Assembly (NCBI RefSeq): GCF_900115185.1
Contig: NZ_FOVN01000002.1
Coordinates: 280,335 to 344,334, forward strand
DNA: 64,000 bases
From: Algorimicrobium echini
GTDB taxonomy: Bacteria > Bacteroidota > Bacteroidia > Flavobacteriales > Flavobacteriaceae
Reading direction: 5' to 3'
Below, one piece after another: positions 53,733-62,688 of the stretch (positions are counted from its first letter, which is position 1; every line of letters begins with the position of its first letter). A program made the position numbers and the translations under genes. The notes beneath the pieces were generated by a model, which was not told the origin of the DNA, searched no databases, and was given only the letters and a program-made list of their open reading frames with translations.

Positions 53733-53918
53733 ATGATGTTGATTGCTAAATATTTATGGATAAATGGCGCCATAATTTTTATTGTTCTGGGAAGTGTTCA
53801 TTTATTCTACACCTTTTTTACTAACAAATTTTACTCTAGAAATACTCATGTTAATGCTGAGATGAAATCATCTCACCCAATATTGACCCAGAGTACTTTA
53901 ATATTAATATATCATTAA
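53733..53918 (+). pseudogene. Truncated small membrane protein remnant
   Basis: A 61-codon ORF (the first Met at 53733, another at 53736) starting with a membrane helix (YLWINGAIIFIVLGSVHLFYTFF) and then FYSRNTHVNAEMKSSHPILTQST before an abrupt LILIYH end. From recall, proteins with this start are normally about 140-150 residues with three further helices, the next region beginning with a W-x-A-W-x-G-F-N-A-S-H block. That part is missing, and the MBL gene starts 6 bases after the stop. I read it as a 5' remnant left by a deletion; a real 61-residue protein cannot be excluded. Confidence 0.55.
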
Positions 53919-53923
53919 AACCC

Positions 53924-55087
53924 ATGAAATATTTTAAAATTCTACCTCTATTTGCTTTCATAGTCTTAAGTACTTCTTGTTCCGAAGCAAAAACAAAAAA
54001 AGGCGCACAAACAAATAATCAAACTGACAGTGAAATACGTGTTTCTTCAGATTTTGTACAACAGAAAATAAGCGATAATCTGTACATTTTAAAACACAAA
54101 AATTATAACACCAATACAGGTGTTTTTATTGGTGCCGAAAGCGTACTTTTAATAGACCCAATGTCTGGAAACAACAACCAACAAGCCCTACTGAATGCCA
54201 TAAAACAACTTTCAGGAAAACCTATCAAATATGTTGTCAATACGCATAGCCACATGGATCACAGTGGGGCGAATGGATTTTTTAAGCAATTGGGTGCCAC
54301 GATTATTTCCCATGAAAACACCAAATATTCAAAAGCCATGTACGATGTGACATTTAAGGACTCCTATACTTTAGATATGGGAAATGAAACCGTAGAATTG
54401 TATCACAGTATAGCCCACACTTTTGATGATGTCATGGTGCATTTTGAAAACAACAATACCCTATTTATGGGCGACACGTTTATGACCAATTCCTTCCCAC
54501 ATTTTTACTATGGAGGAGGCAGTAAAGGACATTTAGAATTTATTGATAAGGCATTAGCATTAGGTGATACCAATACTATTATTATTCCTGCACATGGAAC
54601 GTTGTCATCAAATAAAAAAGCACTTACTGAATATAAAGAGCATTCTATAAAATGGATAAACAGGATCAAGCAGCTTCACAGTGAAGGCAAATCTTCTGAA
54701 GACATGGCTGATGACGCGCAAATCAATCAATTGAGTTTGTTTTTTAATAATGGGAAAAGCATCTCAAAACAAAGTATTCAACGAACACTTGACAAAACCA
54801 TCTCGGTAGATTTGGTAGCAAGCGTTATCGTTCCTGAAAACATATTAAAAAGTTATGAAGGTACCTATCACTATGATAATGGGCAGGTAGATGAGATTAT
54901 CTATCAAAATGGGCAGTTGCTATTTCGAAGTAAAGGTCGTTACATATATGAAATTGTATCACTTTCTGAAACCAAATTCCATGTCAACGGACAGTTTCCA
55001 AACAAGTACTTGATCTTTAAGAATAATGGTGATGCGTTTGAATTTTTTAACGGAAAGGAAACCATAGTCGCCAAGAAACAATCCTAA
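53924..55087 (+). CDS. MBL-fold metallo-hydrolase lipoprotein
   Basis: A 387-residue lipoprotein (lipobox LSTSC). The metallo-beta-lactamase fold covers about residues 40-250, with the metal site THSHMDHSG, the Asp of LFMGDTFM and the His of PAHGTL. A C-terminal beta domain (about 300-385, with YEGTYHYDNGQVDEIIYQNGQLLFRSKG) resembles the DUF3471-type domain attached to beta-lactamase-like proteins. The substrate is unknown; family members include hydrolases of esters and lactams. Probably in the same unit as the CPBP protease 50 bases downstream. Confidence 0.88.
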   Translation: MKYFKILPLFAFIVLSTSCSEAKTKKGAQTNNQTDSEIRVSSDFVQQKISDNLYILKHKNYNTNTGVFIGAESVLLIDPMSGNNNQQALLNAIKQLSGKPIKYVVNTHSHMDHSGANGFFKQLGATIISHENTKYSKAMYDVTFKDSYTLDMGNETVELYHSIAHTFDDVMVHFENNNTLFMGDTFMTNSFPHFYYGGGSKGHLEFIDKALALGDTNTIIIPAHGTLSSNKKALTEYKEHSIKWINRIKQLHSEGKSSEDMADDAQINQLSLFFNNGKSISKQSIQRTLDKTISVDLVASVIVPENILKSYEGTYHYDNGQVDEIIYQNGQLLFRSKGRYIYEIVSLSETKFHVNGQFPNKYLIFKNNGDAFEFFNGKETIVAKKQS

Positions 55088-55137
55088 TACAAAAATTTGC
55101 TATCATCATTTCATCATCAAAAAACAAATCATCAATC

Positions 55138-55830
55138 ATGAAAAATAAATTATTACCAGTACTAGAAATTACTGTCGTGTTAGCTATCATGCTTATTGTT
55201 AAATCTGTTGCTGATCATTTCAAAATTACTGGCGCTGGCTCAATAGCTATCTGGTGTGCCATTTTTATAGCAACCCTTTTTATGAAACGAAGAAAAGCCA
55301 CATGGCGAAATTTGGGATTACTTTTGCCTAAAGGGAAACGAGAGTGGCTTACTAATATCGGATTAGCTTTCTTAACAGTGGTTATTGTTTTCCTCCTAAT
55401 GGGACTTGTATTAGACCCTATTCTTTCATATTTCGGATTGGAAAAACCGACAGATGTTGCCGATAGGTTTCAGTTTTTTCTTGGAAAACCTTTGCTTTTC
55501 ATCATCTATCTTGTAACCGTTGTCTGGATTGGAGCCGCTTTGGGAGAGGAATTGTTAATGCGAGGTTTTTTTCTCAATAGACTCACTGATGTATTTGGTA
55601 AAAACAGAATGGGTTGGATTACAGCAATGATAATACACGCCACCATATTTGGCATGTTGCACATTTACCAAGGCGTGGCAGGAATTATTACTACCACTTT
55701 TATCGCGCTTATTTTTGGGTCTATTTATTTAATTGCTAAAAAAAGATTGTTTCCGGTAATATTGGCACATTTAATTATAAACACTATTAGTTTAACAGCT
55801 TTTTTTCTTACTGGAGGGGTTGTGAATTAG
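55138..55830 (+). CDS. CPBP family intramembrane metalloprotease
   Basis: A 230-residue membrane protein with about six helices. The CPBP (CAAX protease/Abi) motifs are complete: EE-x3-R in GEELLMRGFF, the F-x3-H of ATIFGMLHIYQG and the final H of ILAHLIIN. Relatives process prenylated proteins or anchor bacteriocin immunity; here the substrate is unknown. It lies between the MBL lipoprotein and two small membrane proteins on the same strand. Confidence 0.88.
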   Translation: MKNKLLPVLEITVVLAIMLIVKSVADHFKITGAGSIAIWCAIFIATLFMKRRKATWRNLGLLLPKGKREWLTNIGLAFLTVVIVFLLMGLVLDPILSYFGLEKPTDVADRFQFFLGKPLLFIIYLVTVVWIGAALGEELLMRGFFLNRLTDVFGKNRMGWITAMIIHATIFGMLHIYQGVAGIITTTFIALIFGSIYLIAKKRLFPVILAHLIINTISLTAFFLTGGVVN

Positions 55831-55852
55831 GCAATCAAAAAACTATAAATAA

Positions 55853-56236
55853 ATGAACACATACTTTTTTATTGCTGGGATTTTGTGCTTCCTATTGGGA
55901 ATAGCACATTCTATTTTAGGTGAATACCTAATTTTCAATAGTAAAAGAATTAAGGGAAAATTGATTCCTACAAAAGCTAATGAATATTTAAAAGAACGTC
56001 ATTTACGTATCCTTTGGGCAACATGGCATTTGGCTACGGTTTTTGGTTGGTGTATTGGAATCCTTTTGTTGAAAATTTCAGTTTTAGAAAAATCACAACT
56101 CATTAACTTTATGGTCAAGTCCATTAGTACCACTATGATTTTATCCTCCTTATTAGTTCTCATTGCAACTAAAGGAAAACACCCAGGTTGGTTTGTACTT
56201 TTAGCCATCGGAATAGTATTAATAATTGGAGCTTAA
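55853..56236 (+). CDS. Four-helix membrane protein of unknown function
   Basis: A 127-residue protein with four predicted transmembrane helices (IAGILCFLLGIAHSILGEYLIF, ILWATWHLATVFGWCIGILLL, a helix around MILSSLLVLIA, WFVLLAIGIVLII). Conserved-looking His residues lie in GIAHS and TWHLA, which could ligate haem or metal. I recognise no named family. It starts 22 bases after the CPBP gene and 11 bases separate it from the next ORF, so co-transcription is likely. Confidence 0.7.
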   Translation: MNTYFFIAGILCFLLGIAHSILGEYLIFNSKRIKGKLIPTKANEYLKERHLRILWATWHLATVFGWCIGILLLKISVLEKSQLINFMVKSISTTMILSSLLVLIATKGKHPGWFVLLAIGIVLIIGA

Positions 56237-56247
56237 AACAGTTTAAA

Positions 56248-56871
56248 ATGACCATAAAAAAACTACATTACTTCACTGGAATTACCCTATCCATTTTTGT
56301 TGGCTTTCACTTATTAAATCATTTGTACAGTCTATTTGGTCCAAACGCTCATATTGAATTGATGCAGAAATTAAGAGTTGTTTATAGAAATGTCTTTGTA
56401 GAAACCATCTTGCTTCTTGCTTTACTCCTTCAAATAAGTTCAGGAATAAAGTTGTTCTTAAAAAAGCGAAAGAGGGTTTCAGGATTTTTTGACAGACTTC
56501 AAATTTGGACAGGACTTTATTTAGCTTTTTTCCTAATCATTCATTTAGGAGCAATTTTTACAGGAAGGTTTATATTGAATTTGGATACCAACTTTTATTT
56601 TGGAGTTGCTGGACTGAATACCTTTCCTTTAAACCTCTTTTTTATTCCTTATTATAGTTTGGCTATTATCTCGTTTTTCGGACATATTTCAGCAGTACAT
56701 GATAAAAAAATAAAAAGAACACTTTTAGGAATTAATCCTAATAAACAATCTTATTTTATCCTAATAATTGGAATGCTATTAACTATTATAATACTATATG
56801 GACTAACAAATGGGTTTAGAGGACTAGAAATTCCAATGGAATATAATCTGTTTTCACATAACTATGAATGA
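56248..56871 (+). CDS. Multi-helix membrane protein, cytochrome b-like
   Basis: A 207-residue protein with five or six membrane helices. Paired His residues in the first helix (GITLSIFVGFHLLNHLYSLFG) and in the third (YLAFFLIIHLGAIFTGRF) are reminiscent of haem b coordination in fumarate reductase/succinate dehydrogenase membrane anchors. I cannot place it in a named family. The ATG at 56248 is chosen over a frame starting at 56188 that overlaps the previous gene. It ends 15 bases from the convergent M1 fusion gene. Confidence 0.7.
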   Translation: MTIKKLHYFTGITLSIFVGFHLLNHLYSLFGPNAHIELMQKLRVVYRNVFVETILLLALLLQISSGIKLFLKKRKRVSGFFDRLQIWTGLYLAFFLIIHLGAIFTGRFILNLDTNFYFGVAGLNTFPLNLFFIPYYSLAIISFFGHISAVHDKKIKRTLLGINPNKQSYFILIIGMLLTIIILYGLTNGFRGLEIPMEYNLFSHNYE

Positions 56872-56886
56872 TAAAGATTTTATTTC

Positions 56887-59800
56887 CTAAAACCTAAAAG
56901 TATTATCTACAACATTCTCATCCGAACGTGTTCCAAAGGGATCTATAGAGATGTATTTAGGTAATTGGTTAACAATTAGTTTTATTTCTGTTTCTTCTTT
57001 ATTGATGGTATGCGATTGATAGTACAGCAGTGCGTTATCATCCTTTATTTTGGATTGATGCGTATTAAAAATCCCTATTTTAATTGGCTCATTAATGGGG
57101 ATTTGTTTAATTTCCCCTGTATCCAAAGTTTGAAAACGCTTTGCTTTTACAATTACCGAAACTTCATAGGTTCCATTTTCCAATGGACGGTAAGACCCTT
57201 TCTCCAAACTTAAATTGTAGGTAATGACGCGTTTAAACCAATCATCAACCAACACATGGTGTTCTTGGGCTGTGACTTTGTAAACCTCGTTTAAAAACTC
57301 AATGGTATTGGCTTCCAATTTATTGCTATTTCTGTGTCTGTCCGTTATGGTTTTTATAACTTGATTCAGCTTTTCTTCGCCTATTAAATCCCTTAAGGCC
57401 AGCAAAGTGGTTAACATTTTTCCGTAAGAAATATAACCTTGTCCTGATACTTTATAGACAGGTGGTTCTATAGTGTTTGCAAACGAACGCCCTGAAAAGT
57501 ACCTGCTTCTGGCATTTTCATTTAATTGATAAATGGCACTTTTACCAAATAGTTTTTCCATAACAACGGCTTCTGTATATTTGGCAAATCCTTCGACAAA
57601 CAAAGAAGCGCCTGCCACTGGTTTTGCCGTTAAGGTGTGCCCCCAATATTGATGGGCTACTTCATGAATGGTTCGTTTTGCCACCAAGTTGAAGGTTTCT
57701 GGATGGCTTACATTTTTTAAATACAGCCTATCCTCCACCATACTAATAACACCTGGATGCGCAAAGCCTCCAAAAGGCCAATGTGCAGGCACTTCTGCAA
57801 TTCTAACATAATCAAAATTGTAGGTTCCAAAATGTTCCTGACAATAGTTTAATGTTTCTTTGACACTGTTTTCAATGTCTTTGATGTTAAAATCATGATT
57901 TGCATCGTAATACTGTTCTATGGAAATGCCGTTGTGCACTACTTGTTTTGTTTTATAGTTTGCTGAAAAATATCCTATGGCTGGCATGATTTTATCTTTT
58001 GATTTGTAGTGAAAATAATTCCTGCCATTTTCAGTCCATTGGTTTAGTAACTGACCTGAACTAATGGCGGTTTGGTCCCTATCGGTTGACATGATGGTTT
58101 CGAAAGTTACTTTTTCAAATTTGATGTCTTCCATGACCATATGTGCATCTGAATTGTTTTCTGCTTCACGTTCTGGTAAATTTCGTTTTTTGCGTTCTAT
58201 ATGATTCGTGATTTCCAATCCGGAAGTATAGCCCAAAACAGGTTCGAAATTGCTAAAACGATTGATATACGTTCCATTTTTTACTATGGAAACATCTGTG
58301 TCATACCCTTTTAATTCATGCTTCAGATGATACGAAAGTGCTACCGAATCGTTAGGTTGTAATGGTTTGTTGAACTTAAACAAATAGGTTTGGTAAACAC
58401 TATCATGAAACACCAGATTGGCATTTTCCAAACGAATGCTTTCTAATGGGATCCGTTCTGTAATGAATAATTCTGCTACAGGTGCCTCACTTTTGTTTTT
58501 TAGCATGTAATGCGCTTTAACCGTATAGCGTCGCTCTTTTGGATAGATGGCAACCTCTGTTTTTACAGCTGTACGAACCAAGCTTTCCAAGCTATCATAT
58601 TTTTTAAATTGTCGTTCATAGTTCTCACGGAAATCCAATTGTTCGCTTTGCGTTATATAGTCATTCACGATATTTGTATTGTAAAACACCAAACTTCCAG
58701 AGCCCATAAATAACAGTGTAAAACATGCAAAAGCCAATTTTTGCAGTTTGGACCAATCCTGTTTTAACTGTTTCCATTTTAGGGAAAACGTAGCCACTAC
58801 GCCTCTATTCCATATTTTAAAAGAAATGATGACCAAGAGCAATCCCAAAGCGAACCAATATACAGCGAGATGATTGAATAAGCTGGAAACGGCATTGAAA
58901 CCATCCATGTTATTGGACTGTAACCTTGGCAGATACCCTATGCTTGTTAATGGATGCTCCAGACCTATTAGGTTGGATTTAAAACTTAAAAGCACCATGA
59001 GTCCGAAGATACCCATGCCCAGGTATTTATTTGTAACCAGGCTATTGACAAACAAGGCTATCATGCAAAATACCATTAACTGAAGGCCGTAATGATAATA
59101 CAGGGAAGCATATAAACCGAATTCGAAATTTGAATAACCCAAACTGATTTGGAATGCCAGACACATTACAATCCCTGTTGTTATTAAGATAATAGGTAAC
59201 AATAATAAGGCAGCAAACTTTGAAAGAAAGAACACTCCATTTTTTGCTGGAGTGGCATCAATAATACTATTAAAATTTAAGCTATGCTCCCGCCATACAA
59301 TTTCTGAACTATAGAAGATGATTACTATTAGACTAAAAATGCTTAAGGGATCCACAATTAGGTTTATAAGTTGATTGGTAAACGGATATATGGGTACACC
59401 ATATTCACCACCACTAACAACCGTTGCATATAACTCCGAAAAAACAATACAAAGCCACATAATGAGCACGGCAATAAAAGGCAAGCTTCTAAAAACATGT
59501 TTTAATTCCATTTTTAACAAGGATAAAAAAGCCAAACTTTGTCCTTTAAAATGATAGTATGTCTTGACTGTTTTATATGCTACTGGCCGTTGTTCTTCAT
59601 TTTTAATGCTAGGTTCTTTTTTAACTTTTTTAGTCAGCTTTCTAAATGAAAACAATTGATAGGTAGCCCAAAGCACTACCAAGCCAACAAGCATCCAAAC
59701 AAGCCTGTTTAAAAGAAACAAGCCTGAAAAAGACAGTAGCTGTGTGTTTTTTTGAAATGGTGTCCAATACTGTGTTTGCTCAAAAAACGCAGCAATCCCA

Positions 59801-60447
59801 AAAGGGTCTGCTACAGCAGCCATAGCCATGCTTTCTGGGGAAGCCGGAACTGCTTGTGCCAGTAATGGTGAATTTAAAAAGATGGAACTCACAAAATAGA
59901 GTGTGTAAACAAACACTGCACTCACATAGGTTGCCGTACTGTTTTTGGTTAGCGTACACACAGAAAAGATGATGCTTGAACAGATAAAAATGTTGGGTAT
60001 TACCATATACAGAAAGGGCTGTATATAGGTTAACCAATTAAAATCCGCTATGCGTTCCGCATCTAAATTAGACAAATGTAGCCCTAAACAATACCCTAAC
60101 AGAAAAGGTGCAAAAGCCAGAACACTAAACATGAACGTACCTAAAAAACGACTCCAAAAATAATGGCTTTTTTTAATGGACGAGCTATATATTAAAGGCT
60201 CCATTTGGTGCTGTTTGTCCCGAAGCATGGCACTTACAGCAAAAAACATTATGATAAAAACACTGCCTAAAGTAAAAAGACTGGTATAAAAATACACTTG
60301 AAAGGGCGCATTAAAATGAATACCTGTTGGCGCATGACCTTGGCGGCCAACAAACATGCCCAATGCTAAAAACAAGAGTGCAAATATGGGGAATGCGCGT
60401 TGTTTTAATTGATAAAAAGCTTCGAATTGTAGTATTTTTTTAAACAT
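56887..60447 (-). CDS. ABC-2 permease fused to M1 family aminopeptidase
   Basis: A 1186-residue fusion. The first 560 residues contain two ABC-2-type membrane domains of about six helices each (for example QVYFYTSLFTLGSVFIIMFFAVSAML, and later LNFNSIIDATPAKNGVFFLS). After another helix near 575, the remaining 600 residues form a gluzincin peptidase: GGFAHPG in place of GAMEN, H928-E-V-A-H932, and the third ligand in VEGFAKYTE about 20 residues on. The peptidase should face the periplasm. It is coupled to the ATPase gene upstream (3-base gap). The family is characteristic of Bacteroidota; the substrate is unknown. Confidence 0.9.
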   Translation of the reverse strand: MFKKILQFEAFYQLKQRAFPIFALLFLALGMFVGRQGHAPTGIHFNAPFQVYFYTSLFTLGSVFIIMFFAVSAMLRDKQHQMEPLIYSSSIKKSHYFWSRFLGTFMFSVLAFAPFLLGYCLGLHLSNLDAERIADFNWLTYIQPFLYMVIPNIFICSSIIFSVCTLTKNSTATYVSAVFVYTLYFVSSIFLNSPLLAQAVPASPESMAMAAVADPFGIAAFFEQTQYWTPFQKNTQLLSFSGLFLLNRLVWMLVGLVVLWATYQLFSFRKLTKKVKKEPSIKNEEQRPVAYKTVKTYYHFKGQSLAFLSLLKMELKHVFRSLPFIAVLIMWLCIVFSELYATVVSGGEYGVPIYPFTNQLINLIVDPLSIFSLIVIIFYSSEIVWREHSLNFNSIIDATPAKNGVFFLSKFAALLLLPIILITTGIVMCLAFQISLGYSNFEFGLYASLYYHYGLQLMVFCMIALFVNSLVTNKYLGMGIFGLMVLLSFKSNLIGLEHPLTSIGYLPRLQSNNMDGFNAVSSLFNHLAVYWFALGLLLVIISFKIWNRGVVATFSLKWKQLKQDWSKLQKLAFACFTLLFMGSGSLVFYNTNIVNDYITQSEQLDFRENYERQFKKYDSLESLVRTAVKTEVAIYPKERRYTVKAHYMLKNKSEAPVAELFITERIPLESIRLENANLVFHDSVYQTYLFKFNKPLQPNDSVALSYHLKHELKGYDTDVSIVKNGTYINRFSNFEPVLGYTSGLEITNHIERKKRNLPEREAENNSDAHMVMEDIKFEKVTFETIMSTDRDQTAISSGQLLNQWTENGRNYFHYKSKDKIMPAIGYFSANYKTKQVVHNGISIEQYYDANHDFNIKDIENSVKETLNYCQEHFGTYNFDYVRIAEVPAHWPFGGFAHPGVISMVEDRLYLKNVSHPETFNLVAKRTIHEVAHQYWGHTLTAKPVAGASLFVEGFAKYTEAVVMEKLFGKSAIYQLNENARSRYFSGRSFANTIEPPVYKVSGQGYISYGKMLTTLLALRDLIGEEKLNQVIKTITDRHRNSNKLEANTIEFLNEVYKVTAQEHHVLVDDWFKRVITYNLSLEKGSYRPLENGTYEVSVIVKAKRFQTLDTGEIKQIPINEPIKIGIFNTHQSKIKDDNALLYYQSHTINKEETEIKLIVNQLPKYISIDPFGTRSDENVVDNTFRF

Positions 60448-60450
60448 GGT

Positions 60451-61338
60451 TTAGCCTTTTAAATTGTTGTGATTGTACAATGTGGCGAAATAATAATCTT
60501 CTAGATTTGGTGCGATAGGCTCAAACCCAATTTCTGGTTGCTGTTCAGACCATACACGGATTTGTGTTTCTCCAGAAACTAGTTTTATTGAGATTACATC
60601 AAACGTTTTTTGGTAGCTGTCAACGTCTTTTTTAGGAATTATTTTGGTCCAGATCTTACCTTCAATATGTTTAACCAAATCCGTAGGATTTCCTTGGGAT
60701 ATAATTTCGCCATCAGCAAGTATGGCCATTTTTGGACAAAGGTTTTTTACATCTTCTACAATATGTGTGGAAAGAATAACAATAACGTTTTCGCCTATTT
60801 CGCTCAATAGGTTTAAAAAGCGATTGCTTTCTTCTGGATCCAGTCCTGCTGTGGGTTCATCCACAATAATCAATTGTGGATTGGCCAATAATGCTTGTGC
60901 GATACCAAAACGTTGGCGCATACCACCGGAAAATGTATGGACAGCTTTCTTTCTGTGTTGGTATAAATTCACTTGTTGCAAAAGTGCCGTGACTTGTGCG
61001 TTTCGTTCTTTATGATTGATGATGCCTTTTAAAACCGCCAAATGGTTCAATAGTTTTTCAGCAGATATTTTTGGATACACCCCAAACTCTTGAGGCAAAT
61101 ATCCAAGCTGCTTTCTTATCTCATGAGGGTGTTTAACCACATCTATATTGTTAAATAAAACACTTCCTGAAGAGGGTTCCTGTAATGATGCAATGGTGCG
61201 CATGAGTGATGATTTTCCTGCGCCATTGGAGCCCAACAAACCAAACATGCCATTGGTGATTTCCAAAGTAATTCCGTTTAATGCTTTGACACCATTGGGA
61301 TAGGTCTTGGTAAGATTATTAATTTGTAAGGTATTCAT
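60451..61338 (-). CDS. ABC transporter ATPase partner of the M1 fusion
   Basis: A 295-residue ATPase with canonical motifs: Walker A GSNGAGKSSLMRTI, Q-loop YLPQEFGVYP, signature FSGGMRQRFGIAQALL, Walker B IIVDEPTAGLDPEE and an H-loop in ILSTHIVEDV. A C-terminal extension of about 75 residues follows. It is the first gene of the operon and energises the fused permease. The start faces the divergent LytS-type kinase gene, with 219 bases of shared control region. Confidence 0.93.
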   Translation of the reverse strand: MNTLQINNLTKTYPNGVKALNGITLEITNGMFGLLGSNGAGKSSLMRTIASLQEPSSGSVLFNNIDVVKHPHEIRKQLGYLPQEFGVYPKISAEKLLNHLAVLKGIINHKERNAQVTALLQQVNLYQHRKKAVHTFSGGMRQRFGIAQALLANPQLIIVDEPTAGLDPEESNRFLNLLSEIGENVIVILSTHIVEDVKNLCPKMAILADGEIISQGNPTDLVKHIEGKIWTKIIPKKDVDSYQKTFDVISIKLVSGETQIRVWSEQQPEIGFEPIAPNLEDYYFATLYNHNNLKG

Positions 61339-61427
61339 TGTCTGTTTGTTTTTTAATTGGATGTAAACGTTATCACAAACATACAGACCTGATTTAGGTT
61401 CTTAAAGTATAGATGACAAACCAAATT

Positions 61428-61469
61428 ATAACGCTGTTATACACTATACAAACCCCTATAAATGGGGTT
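61428..61469. promoter_or_regulatory. Two palindromes in the ABC/LytS intergenic region
   Basis: ATAAC-GCT-GTTAT (61428-61440) and AACCCC-TATAAAT-GGGGTT (61451-61469) lie between the divergent ATPase and sensor-kinase genes. They are candidate operators, for example for the LytTR regulator encoded downstream, although LytTR sites are usually direct repeats. Confidence 0.4.
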
Positions 61470-61522
61470 CATATAAAAAAAGATCGCGTTTATATTAAAA
61501 AGCATGGTGTTGGTACAAATAG

Positions 61523-61553
61523 TTGTGAAGACGGGATAACATAAGTATTTTTG
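61523..61553 (+). promoter_or_regulatory. Promoter of the two-component genes
   Basis: TTG at 61523-61525 and TATTTTTG at 61546-61553 are spaced by 20 bases. The ATG at 61558 is only 4 bases after the -7 element, so the transcript would be leaderless or nearly so. Confidence 0.55.
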
Positions 61554-61557
61554 ACCT

Positions 61558-62688
61558 ATGTTTCAGTTTTTAAAAAAATACAAAGCCTTTCTTATTGGGT
61601 TGTTGCTTATAGTTCCCATATTTTATATGTTGGATTATATTGGGTTCCTTCTTCTGCCTGAAAACCAAACCCTTGAGATTGTTATTTATGCCATATTTTG
61701 GGGTATTATCATGGCTTTGCCCTTTCATTATTATACCTACCTTAAGGAAAAAAAGAAAACGGTTTTTAGGGTTTTAGGTTTAGTAGCACTCTTTTTTATT
61801 GCGCTATTAATAGATAACTCCATGAAGGTTCCAGACAACCCCATAACCTTTAGTTTATTAATAGGATTCTGGATTGGTCTTGCCTATGTTTTAATCCCGA
61901 CATTCATTAAAAAATACTGGACATTAATAGCCTTTATTTACACGCCGTTATTTTTGTATTTTTTGTATTTGAGATTGTTTTCTGGCGATTTGGAAACCTA
62001 TTTAAAAATTAAAGAAGAGCTTCCGTTTTTTATCTTCTTCTTACCCATACCTGTGTTGTTCTTGGTTTGGGTTTTTGAACAATGGAAATGGGTTCAAAAC
62101 TTAAAAGCAGAAAAATCCAAAACAGAATTGTCCTTATTGCGCAGTCAGATAAATCCCCATTTTTTCTTTAACACCTTGAATAATCTGTATGCTTTAACCA
62201 TTAAAAACTCCAAACAAGCACCAGATGTTATCTTGAAATTATCTGATATGATGCGTTATACCATTTACGAAGGTGAAAAAGATACCGTAAAACTGGGTGA
62301 TGAAATTGAATACCTTAAAAACTATATGGAGCTGCATAAAATTCGGTATAAAAAATCTGTGGACCTGTCCTTTAAGCATGATGTCAATACCGATTTGCAA
62401 ATAGCTCCTTTACTATTCATCATTCTATTGGAAAACGCCTTTAAACATGGTGTTGAAACGCTTTCCGAAAATGCATTCATTCATATACACCTGTATGAAG
62501 ATGATAACGCTATCTATTTTAACATTGAAAATAATTTCGATTCCAAAGAGATGAGTCAGACAAAAGGCATCGGGCTCGCCAACCTAAAACGCAGATTGTC
62601 CTTACTTTACCCCAAAAAGCACGAGCTCAATAATTATATTGAAGGTACTATTTATAAATCCACTTTAAAAATTTCCAAACATGCTTAA
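61558..62688 (+). CDS. LytS-type sensor histidine kinase
   Basis: A 376-residue kinase with five or six N-terminal membrane helices (residues 10-170) and a His_kinase domain of the LytS/YehU family. The phosphoacceptor is His201 in RSQINPHFFFNTLNNL, and the ATPase part has ENAFKHGVE and GIGLANLKRRLSLLY. It overlaps the response regulator gene by 8 bases. No extracytoplasmic sensor domain is evident, so it may sense through its membrane part or the adjacent ABC exporter. Confidence 0.92.
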   Translation: MFQFLKKYKAFLIGLLLIVPIFYMLDYIGFLLLPENQTLEIVIYAIFWGIIMALPFHYYTYLKEKKKTVFRVLGLVALFFIALLIDNSMKVPDNPITFSLLIGFWIGLAYVLIPTFIKKYWTLIAFIYTPLFLYFLYLRLFSGDLETYLKIKEELPFFIFFLPIPVLFLVWVFEQWKWVQNLKAEKSKTELSLLRSQINPHFFFNTLNNLYALTIKNSKQAPDVILKLSDMMRYTIYEGEKDTVKLGDEIEYLKNYMELHKIRYKKSVDLSFKHDVNTDLQIAPLLFIILLENAFKHGVETLSENAFIHIHLYEDDNAIYFNIENNFDSKEMSQTKGIGLANLKRRLSLLYPKKHELNNYIEGTIYKSTLKISKHA

